Shown here one piece after another: positions 1 to 11,457 of a stretch of 64,000 nucleotides of DNA. How positions within the stretch are numbered: the first letter of the stretch is position 1; every line of letters starts with the position of its first letter. Made by a program: the position numbers and the translations under genes. Under the pieces are notes generated by a model. That model was not told the origin of the DNA. It worked only from the letters and a program-made list of their open reading frames with translations, and made no database searches. The stretch covers positions 3,472,001 through 3,536,000 of the forward strand of contig NC_007712.1 in the NCBI RefSeq assembly GCF_000010085.1, in the 5' to 3' direction. Source of the stretch: Sodalis glossinidius str. 'morsitans' (lineage in GTDB: Bacteria; Pseudomonadota; Gammaproteobacteria; Enterobacterales; Enterobacteriaceae).

Positions 1-49
1 ATAGTGCGGCGATTAACGTCCAACCCGCATCACGGCGGGAGGGAACACA

Positions 50-84
50 TGGCCCCACACCGCGCTACGCGCGGTGTGGGGCCA
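50..84 (-). terminator. Perfect hairpin downstream of fbaA
   Basis: Bases 50-64 are an exact reverse complement of 70-84, giving a 15-bp GC-rich stem with a 5-base loop. It begins six bases past the fbaA stop codon on the minus strand. There is no run of T after it in the direction of transcription, so it is not a classical rho-independent terminator. It may be a 3' stabilising hairpin or a terminator that has lost its U tract. Confidence 0.5.
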
Positions 85-89
85 CTCAG

Positions 90-1166
90 TTACAGTACGT
101 CGATAGCGTTCAGTTCTTTAAAGGCCAGCTCCAGGCGCGTCGCCATGGAGGCTTGACCGGCGCGGATCCACACACGCGGATCGTAGAACTTCTTGTTGGG
201 TTTATCGGCGCCTTCCGGGTTGCCCAGCTGTGCCCGCAGGTAACCTTCGTTCTTCTGGTAATATTTCAGAATCCCTTCCCAGGTGGCCCACTGAGTATCA
301 GTATCGATATTCATTTTAACCACGCCGTAGCTGACGGCTTCCTTGATTTCTTCCGGCGTAGAACCTGAACCGCCGTGGAAGACCAAATTCAGGGATTTGG
401 CCGGCAGACCAAATTTTTCCGAAACGTATTTTTGCGAATTATCCAGAATTTTTGGCGTCAGCTGCACGTTACCCGGCTTGTAAACGCCATGAACGTTGCC
501 GAACGCGGCCGCAATGGTGAAACGCGGGCTGATGGCATGTAGTTTTTCATAGGCATAGGCGACATCTTCCGGCTGGGTGTACAGCGCGGAGTTATCCAGA
601 TGGCTGTTGTCTACGCCGTCTTCTTCACCGCCAGTGCAACCCAGCTCGATTTCCAGCGTCATATCCAGCTTGGCCATACGCGTCAGATATTTCGCGCTGA
701 TTTCGATGTTCTCTTCAAGCGACTCTTCGGACAGATCGATCATATGGGATGAGAAAAGCGGCTTGCAGGTGGCGGCATAATGTTTCTCGCCGGCGTCCAG
801 CAGTCCGTCAAGCCACGGCAGCAGCTTCTTGGCGCAATGGTCGGTATGCAGAATAACGGGGATGCCGTAATGCTCGGCCATATGGTGCACATGCAGCGCG
901 CCGGACACCGCGCCCAGGACGGCCGCAGTCTGACCTTCGGCTTTCAAGCCTTTGCCCGCGATAAAGGCGGCGCCGCCGTTGGAAAATTGCACGATAATCG
1001 GAGCGCGCACCTTGGCAGCCGCTTCCAGCGCGGCGTTAATGGAATCGGTGCCTACACAGTTGACAGCGGGCAGAGCAAAGTTGTTTTCTTTCGCGACAGC
1101 GAACACTTTCTGAACGTCATCACCGGTGATGACACCTGGTTTAACAAAATCGAAAATCTTAGACAT
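90..1166 (-). CDS. fbaA: Fructose-bisphosphate aldolase, class II
   Basis: This is the zinc-dependent class II aldolase of glycolysis and gluconeogenesis. It reversibly cleaves fructose 1,6-bisphosphate to glyceraldehyde 3-phosphate and dihydroxyacetone phosphate in the cytoplasm. From the MSKIFDFVKPG start the protein is 358 residues, against 359 in E. coli, and aligns end to end. The metal-binding HTDHCAKK segment, ELGCTGGEEDG and the late HGGSGS glycine motif are all present. A further 27 in-frame bases upstream add residues not seen in the family, so I chose the internal ATG at 1166. It lies downstream of pgk on the same strand as in E. coli, probably in one transcript. It looks intact. 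Confidence 0.97.
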   Translation of the reverse strand: MSKIFDFVKPGVITGDDVQKVFAVAKENNFALPAVNCVGTDSINAALEAAAKVRAPIIVQFSNGGAAFIAGKGLKAEGQTAAVLGAVSGALHVHHMAEHYGIPVILHTDHCAKKLLPWLDGLLDAGEKHYAATCKPLFSSHMIDLSEESLEENIEISAKYLTRMAKLDMTLEIELGCTGGEEDGVDNSHLDNSALYTQPEDVAYAYEKLHAISPRFTIAAAFGNVHGVYKPGNVQLTPKILDNSQKYVSEKFGLPAKSLNLVFHGGSGSTPEEIKEAVSYGVVKMNIDTDTQWATWEGILKYYQKNEGYLRAQLGNPEGADKPNKKFYDPRVWIRAGQASMATRLELAFKELNAIDVL

Positions 1167-1273
1167 ATTACTTTGTCCTGTTTTGTAGGCCATTAAAAGG
1201 GGTGACTTCTCACCGCGGCCCGAGCCTGTGTACCAGCCGCGGCGAACACCGGTGGCGTGCGCCCGCTCAATAC

Positions 1274-2437
1274 TTATTGTTTCGCGCGTTCTTCAAGCAT
1301 GACCACCGCGGGAAGTTTCTTGCCTTCGACAAATTCAAGGAAAGCGCCGCCGCCAGTGGAAATATAGGAGATTTGATCGGCAATGCCAAACAGGTCGATG
1401 GCCGCCAGGGTATCTCCGCCGCCGGCTATAGAGAATGCCTCGCTATCGGCGATAGCGCGGGCTACCACCTCGGTGCCTTTACGGAAATTGGCGAACTCGA
1501 ACACGCCGACCGGACCATTCCACAAAATGGTTTTGGCGTTTTTCAGAATTTCCGCCAGACGGGCGACGGAAACATCGCCCAAATCCAGAATCTGTTCACT
1601 GTCTTGAATTTCGCTGGTGGATTTCAAGGTTGCGGTCGCGGTTTCAGAAAATTCGGTAGCGACGCGAACATCGGTCGGTACGGGAATATCGCTGCTTTCC
1701 AGCAGGCGTTTGGCTTCCGAGATCAGGTCGGCTTCGTAGAGCGATTTACCGACGTTATGCCCCTGCGCCGCAACGAAGGTGTTGGCGATGCCGCCGCCGA
1801 CGATGAGCTGATCGGCAATTTTCGACAGTGAATCCAATACAGTCAGCTTGGTGGAGACTTTTGAACCGCCAACGATGGCCACCATCGGCCGGGCCGGGTT
1901 ATCAAGCGCTTTGCCCAGCGCTTCCAGCTCATTGAATAGCAGCGGGCCGGCGCAAGCGACGGCCGCGAATTTACCTACGCCGTGGGTGGAGGCCTGAGCG
2001 CGGTGGGCGGTACCGAAGGCATCCATGACGAACACGTCGCACAGCGCGGCATATTTCTTCGCCAGGGCTTCGTCATCTTTCTTTTCGCCCTTGTTGAAGC
2101 GCACGTTTTCCAGCACGACCAGTTCGCCCTCGGCGACATCTACGCCATCAAGGTAATCTTTGGCCAGACGCACCGGCGCGGAGAGTTTATTTTCGAGATA
2201 ATCCACCACCGGCTGCAGCGAAAACTCGGCGTTATATTCCCCTTCAGTCGGGCGGCCGAGATGGGAGGTCACCATGACGCGCGCGCCCTGTTTCAGTGAG
2301 TCTTCGATAGTAGGTAGAGAGGCGCGGATACGCGCATCGGACGTTACTTTCCCGTCTTTAACCGGCACGTTCAGATCGGAACGGATAAATACACGTTTAC
2401 CAGCCAGATCCAGATCGGTCATCTTAATTACAGCCAT
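1274..2437 (-). CDS. pgk: Phosphoglycerate kinase
   Basis: Phosphoglycerate kinase moves a phosphate from 1,3-bisphosphoglycerate to ADP, the first ATP-yielding step of glycolysis. The 387-residue length equals the E. coli enzyme. Visible signatures are the N-terminal [18 protein letters not shown] for 3-phosphoglycerate binding, GGSKVSTKL, and the nucleotide-binding WNGPVGVFE and GGGDTLAA motifs. The gene precedes fbaA by about 108 bases on the same strand, the usual pgk-fbaA arrangement. The epd gene that normally lies upstream in enterobacteria is not visible here. The frame is intact. Confidence 0.98.
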   Translation of the reverse strand: MAVIKMTDLDLAGKRVFIRSDLNVPVKDGKVTSDARIRASLPTIEDSLKQGARVMVTSHLGRPTEGEYNAEFSLQPVVDYLENKLSAPVRLAKDYLDGVDVAEGELVVLENVRFNKGEKKDDEALAKKYAALCDVFVMDAFGTAHRAQASTHGVGKFAAVACAGPLLFNELEALGKALDNPARPMVAIVGGSKVSTKLTVLDSLSKIADQLIVGGGIANTFVAAQGHNVGKSLYEADLISEAKRLLESSDIPVPTDVRVATEFSETATATLKSTSEIQDSEQILDLGDVSVARLAEILKNAKTILWNGPVGVFEFANFRKGTEVVARAIADSEAFSIAGGGDTLAAIDLFGIADQISYISTGGGAFLEFVEGKKLPAVVMLEERAKQ

Positions 2438-3149
2438 GGTGAACCCTCTTGTTTGATGCTTGCTAAATTGCCTGAGCGGCGGGGAAAGGCTTCCTCACAC
2501 CGGACCAATAGTCGCTTGTGACCCCGTCCATTCAATGCCAATGGGCCAGGCCTGATTCTCTGTCATATCAGACGCTTAAACGTTGTCCTTTACCCGCTCA
2601 CCACGGCGGGCGACCTGCCGGCGGCGCGCAAAGCATGTCAGCCTGACTAATAATTCTCTGTTATCAACTATATCACGAAATAACGCCAGTGCCCGCTTTT
2701 GCCATCCGCTCGGGGAGTAAGACCGCACGCAACATCACTTGCCGGGGTCACGGCCGCCGTGATCGCCAAGCTGATGAATGAATCGATTCATCTAGAATAA
2801 TCAAATCTGGTCGCGCGGCAGGAATAAATTTGCTGATTTTATGATACAGATCTTCTTAATGGCTCAAAATTATCGCGCCGGGGCCATGACAATTCCAACG
2901 ATTCCGTCTACTACCGACGGTCTGTTATCCGCTCTGAATACGTTAGCCGTCGCGACCGGGAGACGAGGGTGCCGGGGTGCGGGTCGCCGGGGACTGGCAA
3001 GCCTGAACGCCCGGCCAAAATGGTGCCAGAGGAAGAGTCTGCCGGCGGTCATAAAACGGCGTGCTTTTGTCGCGGTCTTATGGCGATTGCCGGGCGACCT
3101 CAGCTGATAACGTGCCCCCCTTACTTTTCCTAATGCCAGAGTTTAATGC
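2438..3149. other. Intergenic region where epd would be expected
   Basis: This stretch of about 710 bases lies upstream of pgk and holds no open frame I can support. In E. coli the gene epd (erythrose-4-phosphate dehydrogenase) sits directly upstream of pgk, and no recognisable remnant of it is visible. It probably carries the pgk promoter. The short frames on both strands show no family resemblance. Confidence 0.5.
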
Positions 3150-4385
3150 ATGAAACTGCATCGTGAGATCACGCCTGTTTTCTATAGAAATTTCAAATGA
3201 CGAGGCGAGCAATGCCTCTCCCACTGCTGCCGCGGGTGGGCGATTCATATAGATAAAAAACCTACAAAATATATAATCCTGATCATTAAATATAAGTGAA
3301 ATATATTACCGAAAAATATCTAATTCCTCATAGCTCAGAACAGCATAATCAGCGCTACGCCTATATCGCGCTAAAAGAGGATGGCGATTGCCCTTTTCTC
3401 AACCAAAAAAACTGTGCAACATCTACCTGACGCTGGGTCCGAATGCATTGAGCCGAACCTGCCAAACCTATCCGCGTATTGAAACGTCCATCCAAAGTTA
3501 TCGCCAGCATTCATTAAGTTCGTCGTGTCCGGAAGCGGTACACCTGGTGCTGTTTGACCCCGATGCATTGAAATATGAGAAAAAAACCAGCGTAAAACGC
3601 ACTAAAATCACCGAGTCCGCCGGCAGCACTCGGCGAGAAGACGTTACTCAGGAGCGACAGATTATTCAGTTATTCTGCCGTCATTTGATTATAGCGCACA
3701 GCCCCTTTATCGAAGACAACCTGTATGCTTTAGTACAGTTTATGATCTTCTTACAATCGCTGAATTATCGGGTGGAAGAGAATTACCCACGGGTGGAAAG
3801 TCTGTTTACCTCGCTCGTCAAGGAGTTGACGGACGGCCAGATTTATCAAAAAAGAAAGGCTATCACCACACCGGCCAGACACCACTGCAAATTCTCTTTG
3901 CTTTTGGTGATGCTGCGTTTTTTCACCACCACGGGACGATCGCGACAATACTTACTTTCCTCGGTTGGCGATACTATGCAATTTTTTGGTCTGCAAGACG
4001 AAACGTTGCAAGCGGCTATGCCCGAGAATTGGCAAATATTGGATGACGAATGGAGAAAACTGCTTAACGACAGTTGCCTGACCGCACCGCACGTCCTTAA
4101 GAACTATTTTTTGTATCTGTTCCATCACACCACATTCGGCTTAAAGGATCTTAGCCATAGCTTAAGAACTTTATATTACTATTTTATCGATTTTTTCTAC
4201 CTGAAAACCTTGCTATCGGTACAGTCGGTCCGTGCGGCGCCGTATCGGAAGAAGCGGTTCAGTTAACTTTTAGTCATTACGCCACCGTGACGATGCACTC
4301 CGCCCATTTCCGGCCCCAGCTTGATGCGCTCATCGATAAACTGAATTATGGCGACGACTTGTCGTGCCTGTTGTTATTGAACTAG
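3150..4385 (+). pseudogene. fliB: Flagellin lysine-N-methylase remnant
   Basis: FliB methylates lysines on flagellin and carries an N-terminal cysteine cluster. From the ATG at 3150 the frame reads as the FliB N-terminus but meets a TGA at the position of the first cluster cysteine. It then resumes with QCLSHCCRGW, close to the Salmonella CSDHCCKGW stretch. A run of seven A at 3405-3411 shifts the frame; with one extra A it reads into LCNIYLTLGPNALSRTC, which matches the conserved TLGAKALSHTC region. The main body follows to about 4266 and ends after another shift at TAG 4385. It has at least one nonsense codon and two or three frameshifts, so it is a pseudogene. No flagellar genes lie nearby. 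Confidence 0.75.
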
Positions 4386-4569
4386 ACCTTACCCGCGGGC
4401 AAACGGCGCGGCCGCCCGCGGCACGGCTCGCGCCGCGGACGAAAGCAGACAAACCATGTCGTTTGCCACTGCGGGCGCAGAAGTGGACGTCGCGCAAGTC
4501 CCGCGTCTGGCGGACCCTTGGCGCGTGCTGGCAAAATCGCTGGGGTTATCCAGCACACCGCCTTTCCCG

Positions 4570-5499
4570 TCAGTCGTCGCCCCGCTTGGCACCCTGGATG
4601 TAAAGCATTTCCAGCGCCAGCGTGGCGGCGACCAGCGCGGTAATCTGCGCCTGATCGTAGGCCGGCGCGACCTCGACGATATCCATACCAACGATATTCA
4701 ACGGTTGCAGCCCGCGCACCAGCTTTAACGCCCGATCGCTGGTCAGGCCGCCGATAACCGGCGTACCGGTGCCGGGCGCCGCCGAAGGATCGAGACAGTC
4801 GATATCAAAGGTCAAATAGACCGGCAGGTTACCCACAATCTGCTTCACCTGCGCCAGGATGTCATCAACGCTGCGGTCATTAACCTGTCCCGCATCCAGC
4901 ACGGTGAAACCGTTATCGCGTTCAAACTCGGTGCGGATGCCTATCTGCACAGAATGCGCGGGGCTGATTAACCCTTCGTTTGGCGCATGATAAAACATGG
5001 AGCCATGATCGAACTTGCTGCCGTTGGCATAGGTATCGGTGTGAGCGTCAAAATGCACCAGCGCCATTTTGCCAAAGTGCTTGGCGTGGGCGCACAGCAA
5101 CGGCAGGGTAACGAAGTGATCGCCGCCGAACGACAGCATCCGCTTGCCGGCCGCCAGCAGCCGCTCGGCGTGGTCCTGCAATTTATCGCAAAAATCCTGC
5201 GCATCGCCGAACTCATACACCAGATCGCCGCAATCGACCACTTTCAAGCGCTTACGCACATCGAAATCCCATGGCCAACGGCAGCCTTCCCAGGCCAGGT
5301 TGGTGGAAACCTGGCGTATCGCGGCGGGCCCGTGCCGGCAGCCGGCACGTCCGGAGGTGGCCATATCGAACGGAATACCGGTGATGACCCAGTCGGCGTC
5401 CGTGGCATATGGGTTGAATTCCAGCGGCAAACGCAAGAAACCAAAAGCATTCGATACCAGCGAGTTATCGTAATTATGACCCAGGGTCGTCATCTTCAT
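4570..5499 (-). CDS. speB: Agmatinase (agmatine ureohydrolase)
   Basis: SpeB hydrolyses agmatine to putrescine and urea, the second step of the arginine route to putrescine. The protein is 309 residues and belongs to the arginase/ureohydrolase family. The binuclear manganese site residues are visible in [18 protein letters not shown] and FDIDCLDPS, and the rest aligns with E. coli SpeB (306 residues). It lies 13 bases downstream of speA on the same strand, consistent with a speAB operon. Because speC in this window is dead, this route may be the only one to putrescine. The ATG at 5499 and one six bases later are both possible starts. Confidence 0.97.
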   Translation of the reverse strand: MKMTTLGHNYDNSLVSNAFGFLRLPLEFNPYATDADWVITGIPFDMATSGRAGCRHGPAAIRQVSTNLAWEGCRWPWDFDVRKRLKVVDCGDLVYEFGDAQDFCDKLQDHAERLLAAGKRMLSFGGDHFVTLPLLCAHAKHFGKMALVHFDAHTDTYANGSKFDHGSMFYHAPNEGLISPAHSVQIGIRTEFERDNGFTVLDAGQVNDRSVDDILAQVKQIVGNLPVYLTFDIDCLDPSAAPGTGTPVIGGLTSDRALKLVRGLQPLNIVGMDIVEVAPAYDQAQITALVAATLALEMLYIQGAKRGDD

Positions 5500-5512
5500 T
5501 CCTTACTTAACG

Positions 5513-7411
5513 TTATTCATCTTCCAGATAAGTGTAACCGTACAGGCCCGCCTCGAATTCCTCCAGGAATTCACTTTGCAATCCAGCATCCAGATCGGTG
5601 TCTTTCACCTGGTCTCGGAAACGGGTCAGCAACACGTCGGGATCCAGCTGCACATAGCGCAGCATATCGGCGACGGTATCCCCTTCGTCCGACTCGTTCA
5701 ATTCCATGCTGCCGTCCTTGAACACATACACATCGACGGCCGCGGTATCGCCGAACAGATTATGCATGTTACCGAGGATTTCCTGGTAGGCGCCCACCAT
5801 GAAAAAGCCGAGGGGCGGCGGGTTATCGGCATCATAGGGCGGCATCGGCATGGTGGTGGCGATGCCGTCGCCATCAATATAATGATCAATGGTACCGTCA
5901 GAGTCACAGGTAATATCCAACAGTACCGCACGCCCTTCCGGCGGTTTATCCAGTCCCGCCAGCGGCAGAACCGGGAACAATTGGTCGATACCCCAGGCGT
6001 CCGGCATCGATTGGAACAGCGAGAAGTTCACGTACAGCTTATCCGCCATGCGTTCCTGCAATTCATCGATAATCGGCCGGTGGGCGCGATTACTAGGGTC
6101 GAGCTGCGTCTGGATCAAGCGGCAAATGCTGAGATACAGCTGCTCCGCCCAGGCACGCTGCGTCAAATCCAGCATACCGTGAGTATATTGTGTATGAACA
6201 TCATGCAGGTCCATCTGGCTGTCGTGCAACCATTCACGTAACGAACGGCGGTTGCGCGGCTCTTGCATCTCCTGCCAGGTCTGCCACAGGCTTTCCAGCG
6301 CGCGCGGGGCGTCCGCTTCCGGCGGGTGTGGTTCGCTGAATTCATTGCGCTCCACGCCGATAACATTCGACACCAGCACGGTATGATGCGCCGTTACCGC
6401 CCGTCCAGACTCGGTAATGACCGTTGGGTGCGGCAGGCCGTATTCATTACAGGCATCGCCGATGCCCCAAATGACATTGTTGGCATACTCGTTCAGGCCA
6501 TAATTGGCCGAGCCGTCGGATTGGGAACGGGTGCCTTCATAATCGACCCCCAAACCGCCGCCGACGTCGAAACATTCAATACGGACCCCCAGTTTATGCA
6601 ATTCAACATAAAAACGCGCCGACTCACGTACGCCGGAAGCGATATCGCGAATATTCGACAATTGGGAACCCAAATGGAAATGCAGTAATTGCAGACTGTC
6701 CAACCGCCCTTTCGCACGCAGTAGATCGACCAGTTGCAGCACCTGCGCCGCCGCCAGACCGAATTTGGACTTCTCGCCGCCGCTGGATTGCCATTTGCCG
6801 GAGCCCTGAGAGGCCAGACGGGTGCGTACGCCGAGGCGCGGTACGACATTCAGCCGTTCTGCCTCTTCAAGCACCAGTGTAATTTCGGAAAGTTTTTCAA
6901 TCACCAGATAGACTTTATGGCCGATCTTCTCACCGATAAGCGCCAGACGAATATATTCCCGATCTTTATAGCCGTTGCAGACAATCACCGTGCGGGTCAT
7001 GCCGGCATGAGCGATCACCGCCATCAGCTCTGCCTTGGAGCCGGCCTCCAGACCCAGGGGCTCACCGGAGTTGACCAGTGACTCGATAACGCGGCGGTGC
7101 TGGTTAACCTTAATCGGGTAAACCAGAAAATAGCCGCCCTGATAGCCAAAGGAATCCCGCGCGCGCTGGAAAGCGGCGTTAATGGAACGCAAACGGTGTT
7201 GCAGGATCTGCGGAAAACAGAACAGCGCCGGCAGACGCTGGCCGTCGGCTTGACGCTGTTTCACCAATTCGGCCAGATCGACGCACGCTTCGGGAAAGTC
7301 CGGATCCGGGCAAACGCTGATATGACCCAACTCATTAACGTCATAGTAGTTATTGCCCCAGTACGTGACATTATAGGTTCGCAGCATTTTACTGGCGTCG
7401 CTGTCGTTCAT
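5513..7411 (-). CDS. speA: Biosynthetic arginine decarboxylase
   Basis: SpeA is the PLP-dependent (fold III) arginine decarboxylase that makes agmatine and CO2 as the first step towards putrescine. From the ATG at 7411 it is 632 residues and starts [15 protein letters not shown] strong AGGAGGT ribosome-binding site sits just before this ATG, which is why I chose it. The reading frame stays open about 24 bases further to a TTG, and E. coli SpeA is annotated with a longer start (658 residues). The PLP-binding YPIKVNQH motif and the glycine-rich [13 protein letters not shown] segment are present, and the C-terminus [11 protein letters not shown] matches E. coli exactly. It is intact and precedes speB. 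Confidence 0.97.
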   Translation of the reverse strand: MNDSDASKMLRTYNVTYWGNNYYDVNELGHISVCPDPDFPEACVDLAELVKQRQADGQRLPALFCFPQILQHRLRSINAAFQRARDSFGYQGGYFLVYPIKVNQHRRVIESLVNSGEPLGLEAGSKAELMAVIAHAGMTRTVIVCNGYKDREYIRLALIGEKIGHKVYLVIEKLSEITLVLEEAERLNVVPRLGVRTRLASQGSGKWQSSGGEKSKFGLAAAQVLQLVDLLRAKGRLDSLQLLHFHLGSQLSNIRDIASGVRESARFYVELHKLGVRIECFDVGGGLGVDYEGTRSQSDGSANYGLNEYANNVIWGIGDACNEYGLPHPTVITESGRAVTAHHTVLVSNVIGVERNEFSEPHPPEADAPRALESLWQTWQEMQEPRNRRSLREWLHDSQMDLHDVHTQYTHGMLDLTQRAWAEQLYLSICRLIQTQLDPSNRAHRPIIDELQERMADKLYVNFSLFQSMPDAWGIDQLFPVLPLAGLDKPPEGRAVLLDITCDSDGTIDHYIDGDGIATTMPMPPYDADNPPPLGFFMVGAYQEILGNMHNLFGDTAAVDVYVFKDGSMELNESDEGDTVADMLRYVQLDPDVLLTRFRDQVKDTDLDAGLQSEFLEEFEAGLYGYTYLEDE

Positions 7412-8265
7412 GGCTACCTCCTGCATTGAGCGCAAAGTGTCTTTTCGAGCCGCGCGGCTCCGGGTTCGGTCGCGAGTCAGTCATGGCGGCATCCTCCCGG
7501 ACGCGAAGCCCGCTTGTCGACCCACATCGGGTAAGCGCCGGCAACAGAACCCCGCCCGCGCGCAACGAGAGCGGCAAGAAACGCCGCCGGCGTCCGGTCT
7601 ATCCAGACAGTAATTGTAAAACACCTTGGTGAACTCCGTGCTACAGGATGGCGGAACGCCATCAATTAGGATCGCATGAAAGGCAGACTGACCCGAAATC
7701 AGAACCCCGCGGCACTTAGCCGGCCTGGGCGTCCTGAGCCGCTCCGGTCGGGCGGCGACTTCGACAAGAAAGGATACACGCGCCCCACACGGGAGACGGG
7801 GGGCAGAAACGACTGGCATCGTACGCGTCATGAATCCTGTCTCTCCTGAGCAAACGCGGCCCGGAACCGCCGGGGCCGGAGATTGAGTGTAAAAGGTTTG
7901 CGCGCCTTTTCGGTTAATTTTTACGTTACCTGATTGTTAACGCGCGCGATTTTATACCTCCGTAGGGGGAAAAAAGCAAAATGAAATTGGCCTATGTCAC
8001 TTTATTGACGTTTTTTTGTCCTTTGTAGCATCGGGCTGATTTATTTCAGCCAAAAAATTACTGGCGTTCAACCAACACACTGCCCTAAAATAGCCATCCA
8101 GAAGTTAATCCATCTATACTGATTAACTGTTTTACTGCTGAACAACAGTTTCCGGGGGAGGCAGCATGACGCGTACCGTCATCATCAGGGCATCGTGCAT
8201 TGCGGGTGCCCCGTCCCCAGCGCTACACAGTCATTTCCAACCCGCATCCAAAGGTAAAAAGACCA
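7412..8265. other. Divergent intergenic region speA / metK
   Basis: This gap of about 850 bases separates the divergent speA and metK genes. It should hold both promoters and the speA leader. E. coli has small genes (yqgB, yqgC, yqgD) here; none is recognisable. The GC-rich half near speA has overlapping frames on several strands without family resemblance, and the half near metK is AT-richer and promoter-like. I could not find convincing MetJ boxes. Confidence 0.5.
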
Positions 8266-9423
8266 ATGGCTAAACACCTATTTACATCTGAATCTGTTTC
8301 AGAAGGGCATCCTGATAAAATCGCGGACCAGATTTCCGACGCCGTGCTGGACGCCATTCTGGCGCAGGATCCCAAGGCGCGAGTCGCCTGCGAAACCTAT
8401 GTTAAGACCGGCATGGTCCTGGTGGGCGGCGAAATCACCACCAGCGCCTGGGTGGATATCGAAGAATTGACGCGCAGCACTATCCGCGAGATCGGTTACA
8501 TCCATTCGGATATGGGGTTTGACGCTAACTCTTGCGCCGTGCTGAGCGCCATTGGTAAACAGTCTCCGGATATTAATCAGGGCGTGGATCGCACCGATCC
8601 TTTGGAACAGGGCGCGGGCGACCAGGGGATGATGTTCGGCTACGCCACCAATGAAACCGATGTGCTAATGCCTGCGCCGATTACTTACGCGCACCGTCTG
8701 GTGGCGCGCCAGTCACAGGTGCGGAAAAACGGTACCCTACCCTGGCTGCGTCCGGACGCCAAAAGCCAGGTCACCTTCGCCTACGACAACGGCAAGGTGG
8801 TGGGTATCGACGCCGTGGTGCTGTCGACCCAGCATGCCGAAGATATCGCCCTGCCGCAGTTGAAAGAAGCGGTGATGGAAGAGATCATCAAGCCGGTTCT
8901 GCCCGCGGAATGGCTCTCCGCCCAGACCAAATATTTTATCAACCCGACCGGCCGCTTTGTCATCGGCGGCCCGATGGGCGATTGCGGTCTGACCGGCCGC
9001 AAAATCATTGTCGACACCTACGGCGGCATGGCCCGTCACGGCGGTGGCGCCTTCTCCGGCAAGGATCCGTCCAAGGTGGACCGTTCGGCCGCCTATGCCG
9101 CGCGCTACGTGGCAAAAAACATCGTTGCAGCCGGTCTGGCCGAACGCTGTGAAATCCAGGTGTCCTACGCCATCGGCGTGGCGGAGCCGACCTCCATCAC
9201 CATCGAAACCTTCGGCACTGAAAAGATTCCGGCGGATAATCTGACGGCGCTGGTGCGCGAGTTTTTCGACCTGCGTCCTCACGGGCTTATCACCATGCTG
9301 GATCTGCTGCAGCCAATCTACCGTGAAACTGCTGCCTATGGCCACTTCGGCCGCGAGCATTTCCCGTGGGAGAAGACCGATAAAGCTGAACTACTGCTAC
9401 GTGACGCCGCCGGCCTGAAATAA
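8266..9423 (+). CDS. metK: S-adenosylmethionine synthetase
   Basis: MetK makes S-adenosylmethionine from methionine and ATP, the cell's main methyl donor. From the ATG at 8266 the protein is 385 residues (E. coli 384) and begins [20 protein letters not shown]. The methionine/ATP-binding [13 protein letters not shown] and the flexible-loop [12 protein letters not shown] motifs are intact, as is [16 protein letters not shown]. An open frame continues 66 bases upstream to 8200, but those residues are not part of the family, so the internal start is preferred. It lies divergent from speA as in E. coli. It is essential and intact. Confidence 0.98.
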   Translation: MAKHLFTSESVSEGHPDKIADQISDAVLDAILAQDPKARVACETYVKTGMVLVGGEITTSAWVDIEELTRSTIREIGYIHSDMGFDANSCAVLSAIGKQSPDINQGVDRTDPLEQGAGDQGMMFGYATNETDVLMPAPITYAHRLVARQSQVRKNGTLPWLRPDAKSQVTFAYDNGKVVGIDAVVLSTQHAEDIALPQLKEAVMEEIIKPVLPAEWLSAQTKYFINPTGRFVIGGPMGDCGLTGRKIIVDTYGGMARHGGGAFSGKDPSKVDRSAAYAARYVAKNIVAAGLAERCEIQVSYAIGVAEPTSITIETFGTEKIPADNLTALVREFFDLRPHGLITMLDLLQPIYRETAAYGHFGREHFPWEKTDKAELLLRDAAGLK

Positions 9424-9912
9424 CGCGCGTTGTCGCTCTCACAGCAGCCGTAATAACCGCTATACCGCAGGTAAGGGGTTGTCACGCCCTCAGGTTATGT
9501 CGTCTTGATGTCTGTTATGCCACCGTAAGTGCACAAGCTGTCCTGGTAGTGTTATGTCGCAATGAACGCGTTTGAACTGCACTCATAACCTTATGACGCC
9601 GTGAACACACTTAAGTCGCACGGTTGAGCTCATTAAAACTTATTCAGCGAAAATTTTTGTTTCATCTACACTAAAAAACGCGGCTGTTTCAGACAGGTCA
9701 TGCTCTTTTTTAGAATCGATTACATATTATTTTAAATTTTAAATCAACATATTAACTAAATAATGGAGTCTCAATCGCACTCAATTTCTTAATCGTTACA
9801 AAATGGACATGACATCCGGATTATTCCCGATGACAACGCCTATTAATGCCCTATATTAGCGGGGTATCGCATTACACTACGGATGAATATGCTGATGGAC
9901 AGGGATATGCGT

Positions 9913-9928
9913 GTGTAACCGATCACAT
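9913..9928 (+). promoter_or_regulatory. GalR/GalS-like operator
   Basis: The 16-mer GTGTAACCGATCACAT fits the GalR/GalS operator consensus GTGKAANCGNTTNCAC at all but two positions. It lies about 85 bases upstream of galP and next to a perfect CRP core. This is the expected architecture for the galactose permease gene. No galR or galS gene lies in the window. Confidence 0.6.
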
Positions 9929-9931
9929 AAC

Positions 9932-9947
9932 TGTGATAAATTTCACA
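9932..9947 (+). promoter_or_regulatory. CRP (cAMP receptor protein) site upstream of galP
   Basis: TGTGATAAATTTCACA is a perfect TGTGA-N6-TCACA palindrome core. Its centre is about 70 bases upstream of the galP start. It implies catabolite control of the permease, now attached to a broken gene. Confidence 0.8.
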
Positions 9948-10010
9948 CTTTTTCAGCATACATTTACATAACATTCACAATTATTAATTTACGTAGTACA
10001 CGGAGGCATT

Positions 10011-11457
10011 ATGAGTACTGCCACACATAAACCCGGCAGTTCTCATGCTCGTTTTACTTTTTTTGTTTGTTTTATGGCGGCGTTGGCCGGCCTGCTATTT
10101 GGACTGGATATTGGCGTCATCGCCGGCGCGCTGCCTTTCCTGTCTACGGATTTGCATATCGATAATCGTCAACAGGAATGGGTCGTCAGTTCTATGGTGT
10201 TTGGCGCCGCGGTGGGCGCACTCGCCGCTGGTTGGATGTCGGCCAAGCTAGGGCGGAAATTCAGCCTGCTTACCGGCGCCGTTTTGTTCATTATCGGTTC
10301 GCTGTGGTCGGCGCTATCACCCAATGTGGAATCCCTTATTATCGCCCGTATTCTGCTGGGTCTGGCGGTCGGGATTGCTTCTTATTACCGCACCGCTTTA
10401 TTTGTCGGAAATCGCGCCGGAAAAAATCCGCGGCTCGATGATTTCCATGTATCAGTTGATGATCACCATCGGGATTTTAGCGGCCTACCTGTCTGATACC
10501 GCTTTCAGCTATAGCGGATCCTGGCGCTGGATGCTGGGCATCATCACCATCCCCGCGGTGCTGCTGTTTATCGACGTCCTGTTTTTGCCGGGAAGCCCGC
10601 GCTGGCTTGCAGCGCGAGGACGTTACCATGAAGCGCAGAAAGTGCTGGATATGCTGCGCAGCTCCAGCGAACAGGTGCGCAAGGAGCTAGATGAGATCCG
10701 CGCAAGTTTGAAAATCAAACAAAGCGGCTGGGCACCGTTTAAAGACAACGCCAATTTCCGCCACGCGGTATTCCTCGGCGTCCTGTTGCAGGTGATGCAG
10801 CAATTCACCGGTATGAATGTCATTATGTATTACGCGCCGAAAATCTTCTGTATCGCCGGCTTTACCAACACCGCCAACCAAATGTGGGGAATGGTGATTG
10901 TCGGGTTGGTCAACGTACTGGCGACATTTATCGCCATCGGGCTGGTGGATCGCTGGGGCCGTAAACCGACGCTAAAACTCGGTTTTCTGGTTATGGCGGT
11001 CGGCATGGGCGTGCTGGGCACGCTGCTCCATCTGGGCGTCGACACCGACTTCCAAAAATACTTTGCGATTGTCATGTTGATGCTGTTTATCGTCGGTTTC
11101 GCCATGAGCGCCGGCCAGCTGATTTGGATATTGTGTTCCGAAATCCAGCCGCTGAAAGGGCGCGCTTTTGGTATTACCGTCTCCACCACCAACTGGATTG
11201 CCAACATGATCGTCGGCGCGACCTTCCTGACCATGCTGGAAACGCTGGGCAATGCCAACACATTCTGGGTCTACGGCGCGCTTAACGTTCTGTTTATCGT
11301 ATTGACCATTATGCTGATTCCGGAAACCAAAAACGTTTCGCTTGAGCATATTGAACGTAACCTGATGACCGGTAAATCGGTGCGCGGGACTGACCGCTCA
11401 CGTCTGTCGCCAAAACGCCGCCGCCCGACTCGACGGCGGCGTTTTTTTGCCCGATAA
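10011..11457 (+). pseudogene. galP: Galactose:H+ symporter, frameshifted
   Basis: GalP is a 12-helix major facilitator sugar:proton symporter of the inner membrane. The first 125 codons (start at 10011) read as GalP, including AALAGLLFGLDIGVIAGALP, up to GLAVGIASY. An extra base near 10385 then shifts the frame. The rest continues from [19 protein letters not shown] in another frame to the conserved [16 protein letters not shown] end. The normal stop codon is also missing: the frame runs on into the downstream terminator hairpin and ends at 11457 with an arginine-rich tail. A single indel splits the gene, so inactivation is probably recent or could be a sequencing error. Confidence 0.85.
11414..11448 (+). 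terminator. Rho-independent terminator after galP
   Basis: Bases 11414-11423 pair with 11434-11443 to form a ten-base-pair GC-rich stem, followed by seven T at 11442-11448. It lies at the end of galP. Because galP has lost its stop codon, the reading frame runs through the stem. Confidence 0.85.

Larger units (their letters stand above)
9424..10010. other. Intergenic region metK-galP
   Basis: This stretch of about 590 bases contains no supportable coding sequence. Its right end carries the regulatory sites described for galP. The middle (about 9650-9800) is AT-rich and shows no recognised RNA gene. Confidence 0.6.

Noticed and set aside
780..1196. Plus-strand open frame opposite fbaA
   Set aside because: Shadow of fbaA codons on the opposite strand, no ribosome-binding site and no homology.
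5576..6241. Long plus-strand open frame opposite speA
   Set aside because: It lies entirely antisense to a strongly conserved gene with the usual high-GC codon pattern; the protein has no family resemblance.
7481..7831. Minus-strand 116-codon frame between speA and metK
   Set aside because: Low-information arginine/alanine-rich translation overlapping other frames; no resemblance to yqgB, yqgC or yqgD.
8030..8160. MetJ boxes upstream of metK
   Set aside because: Only weak partial matches to the 8-base met box; not tandem as required.
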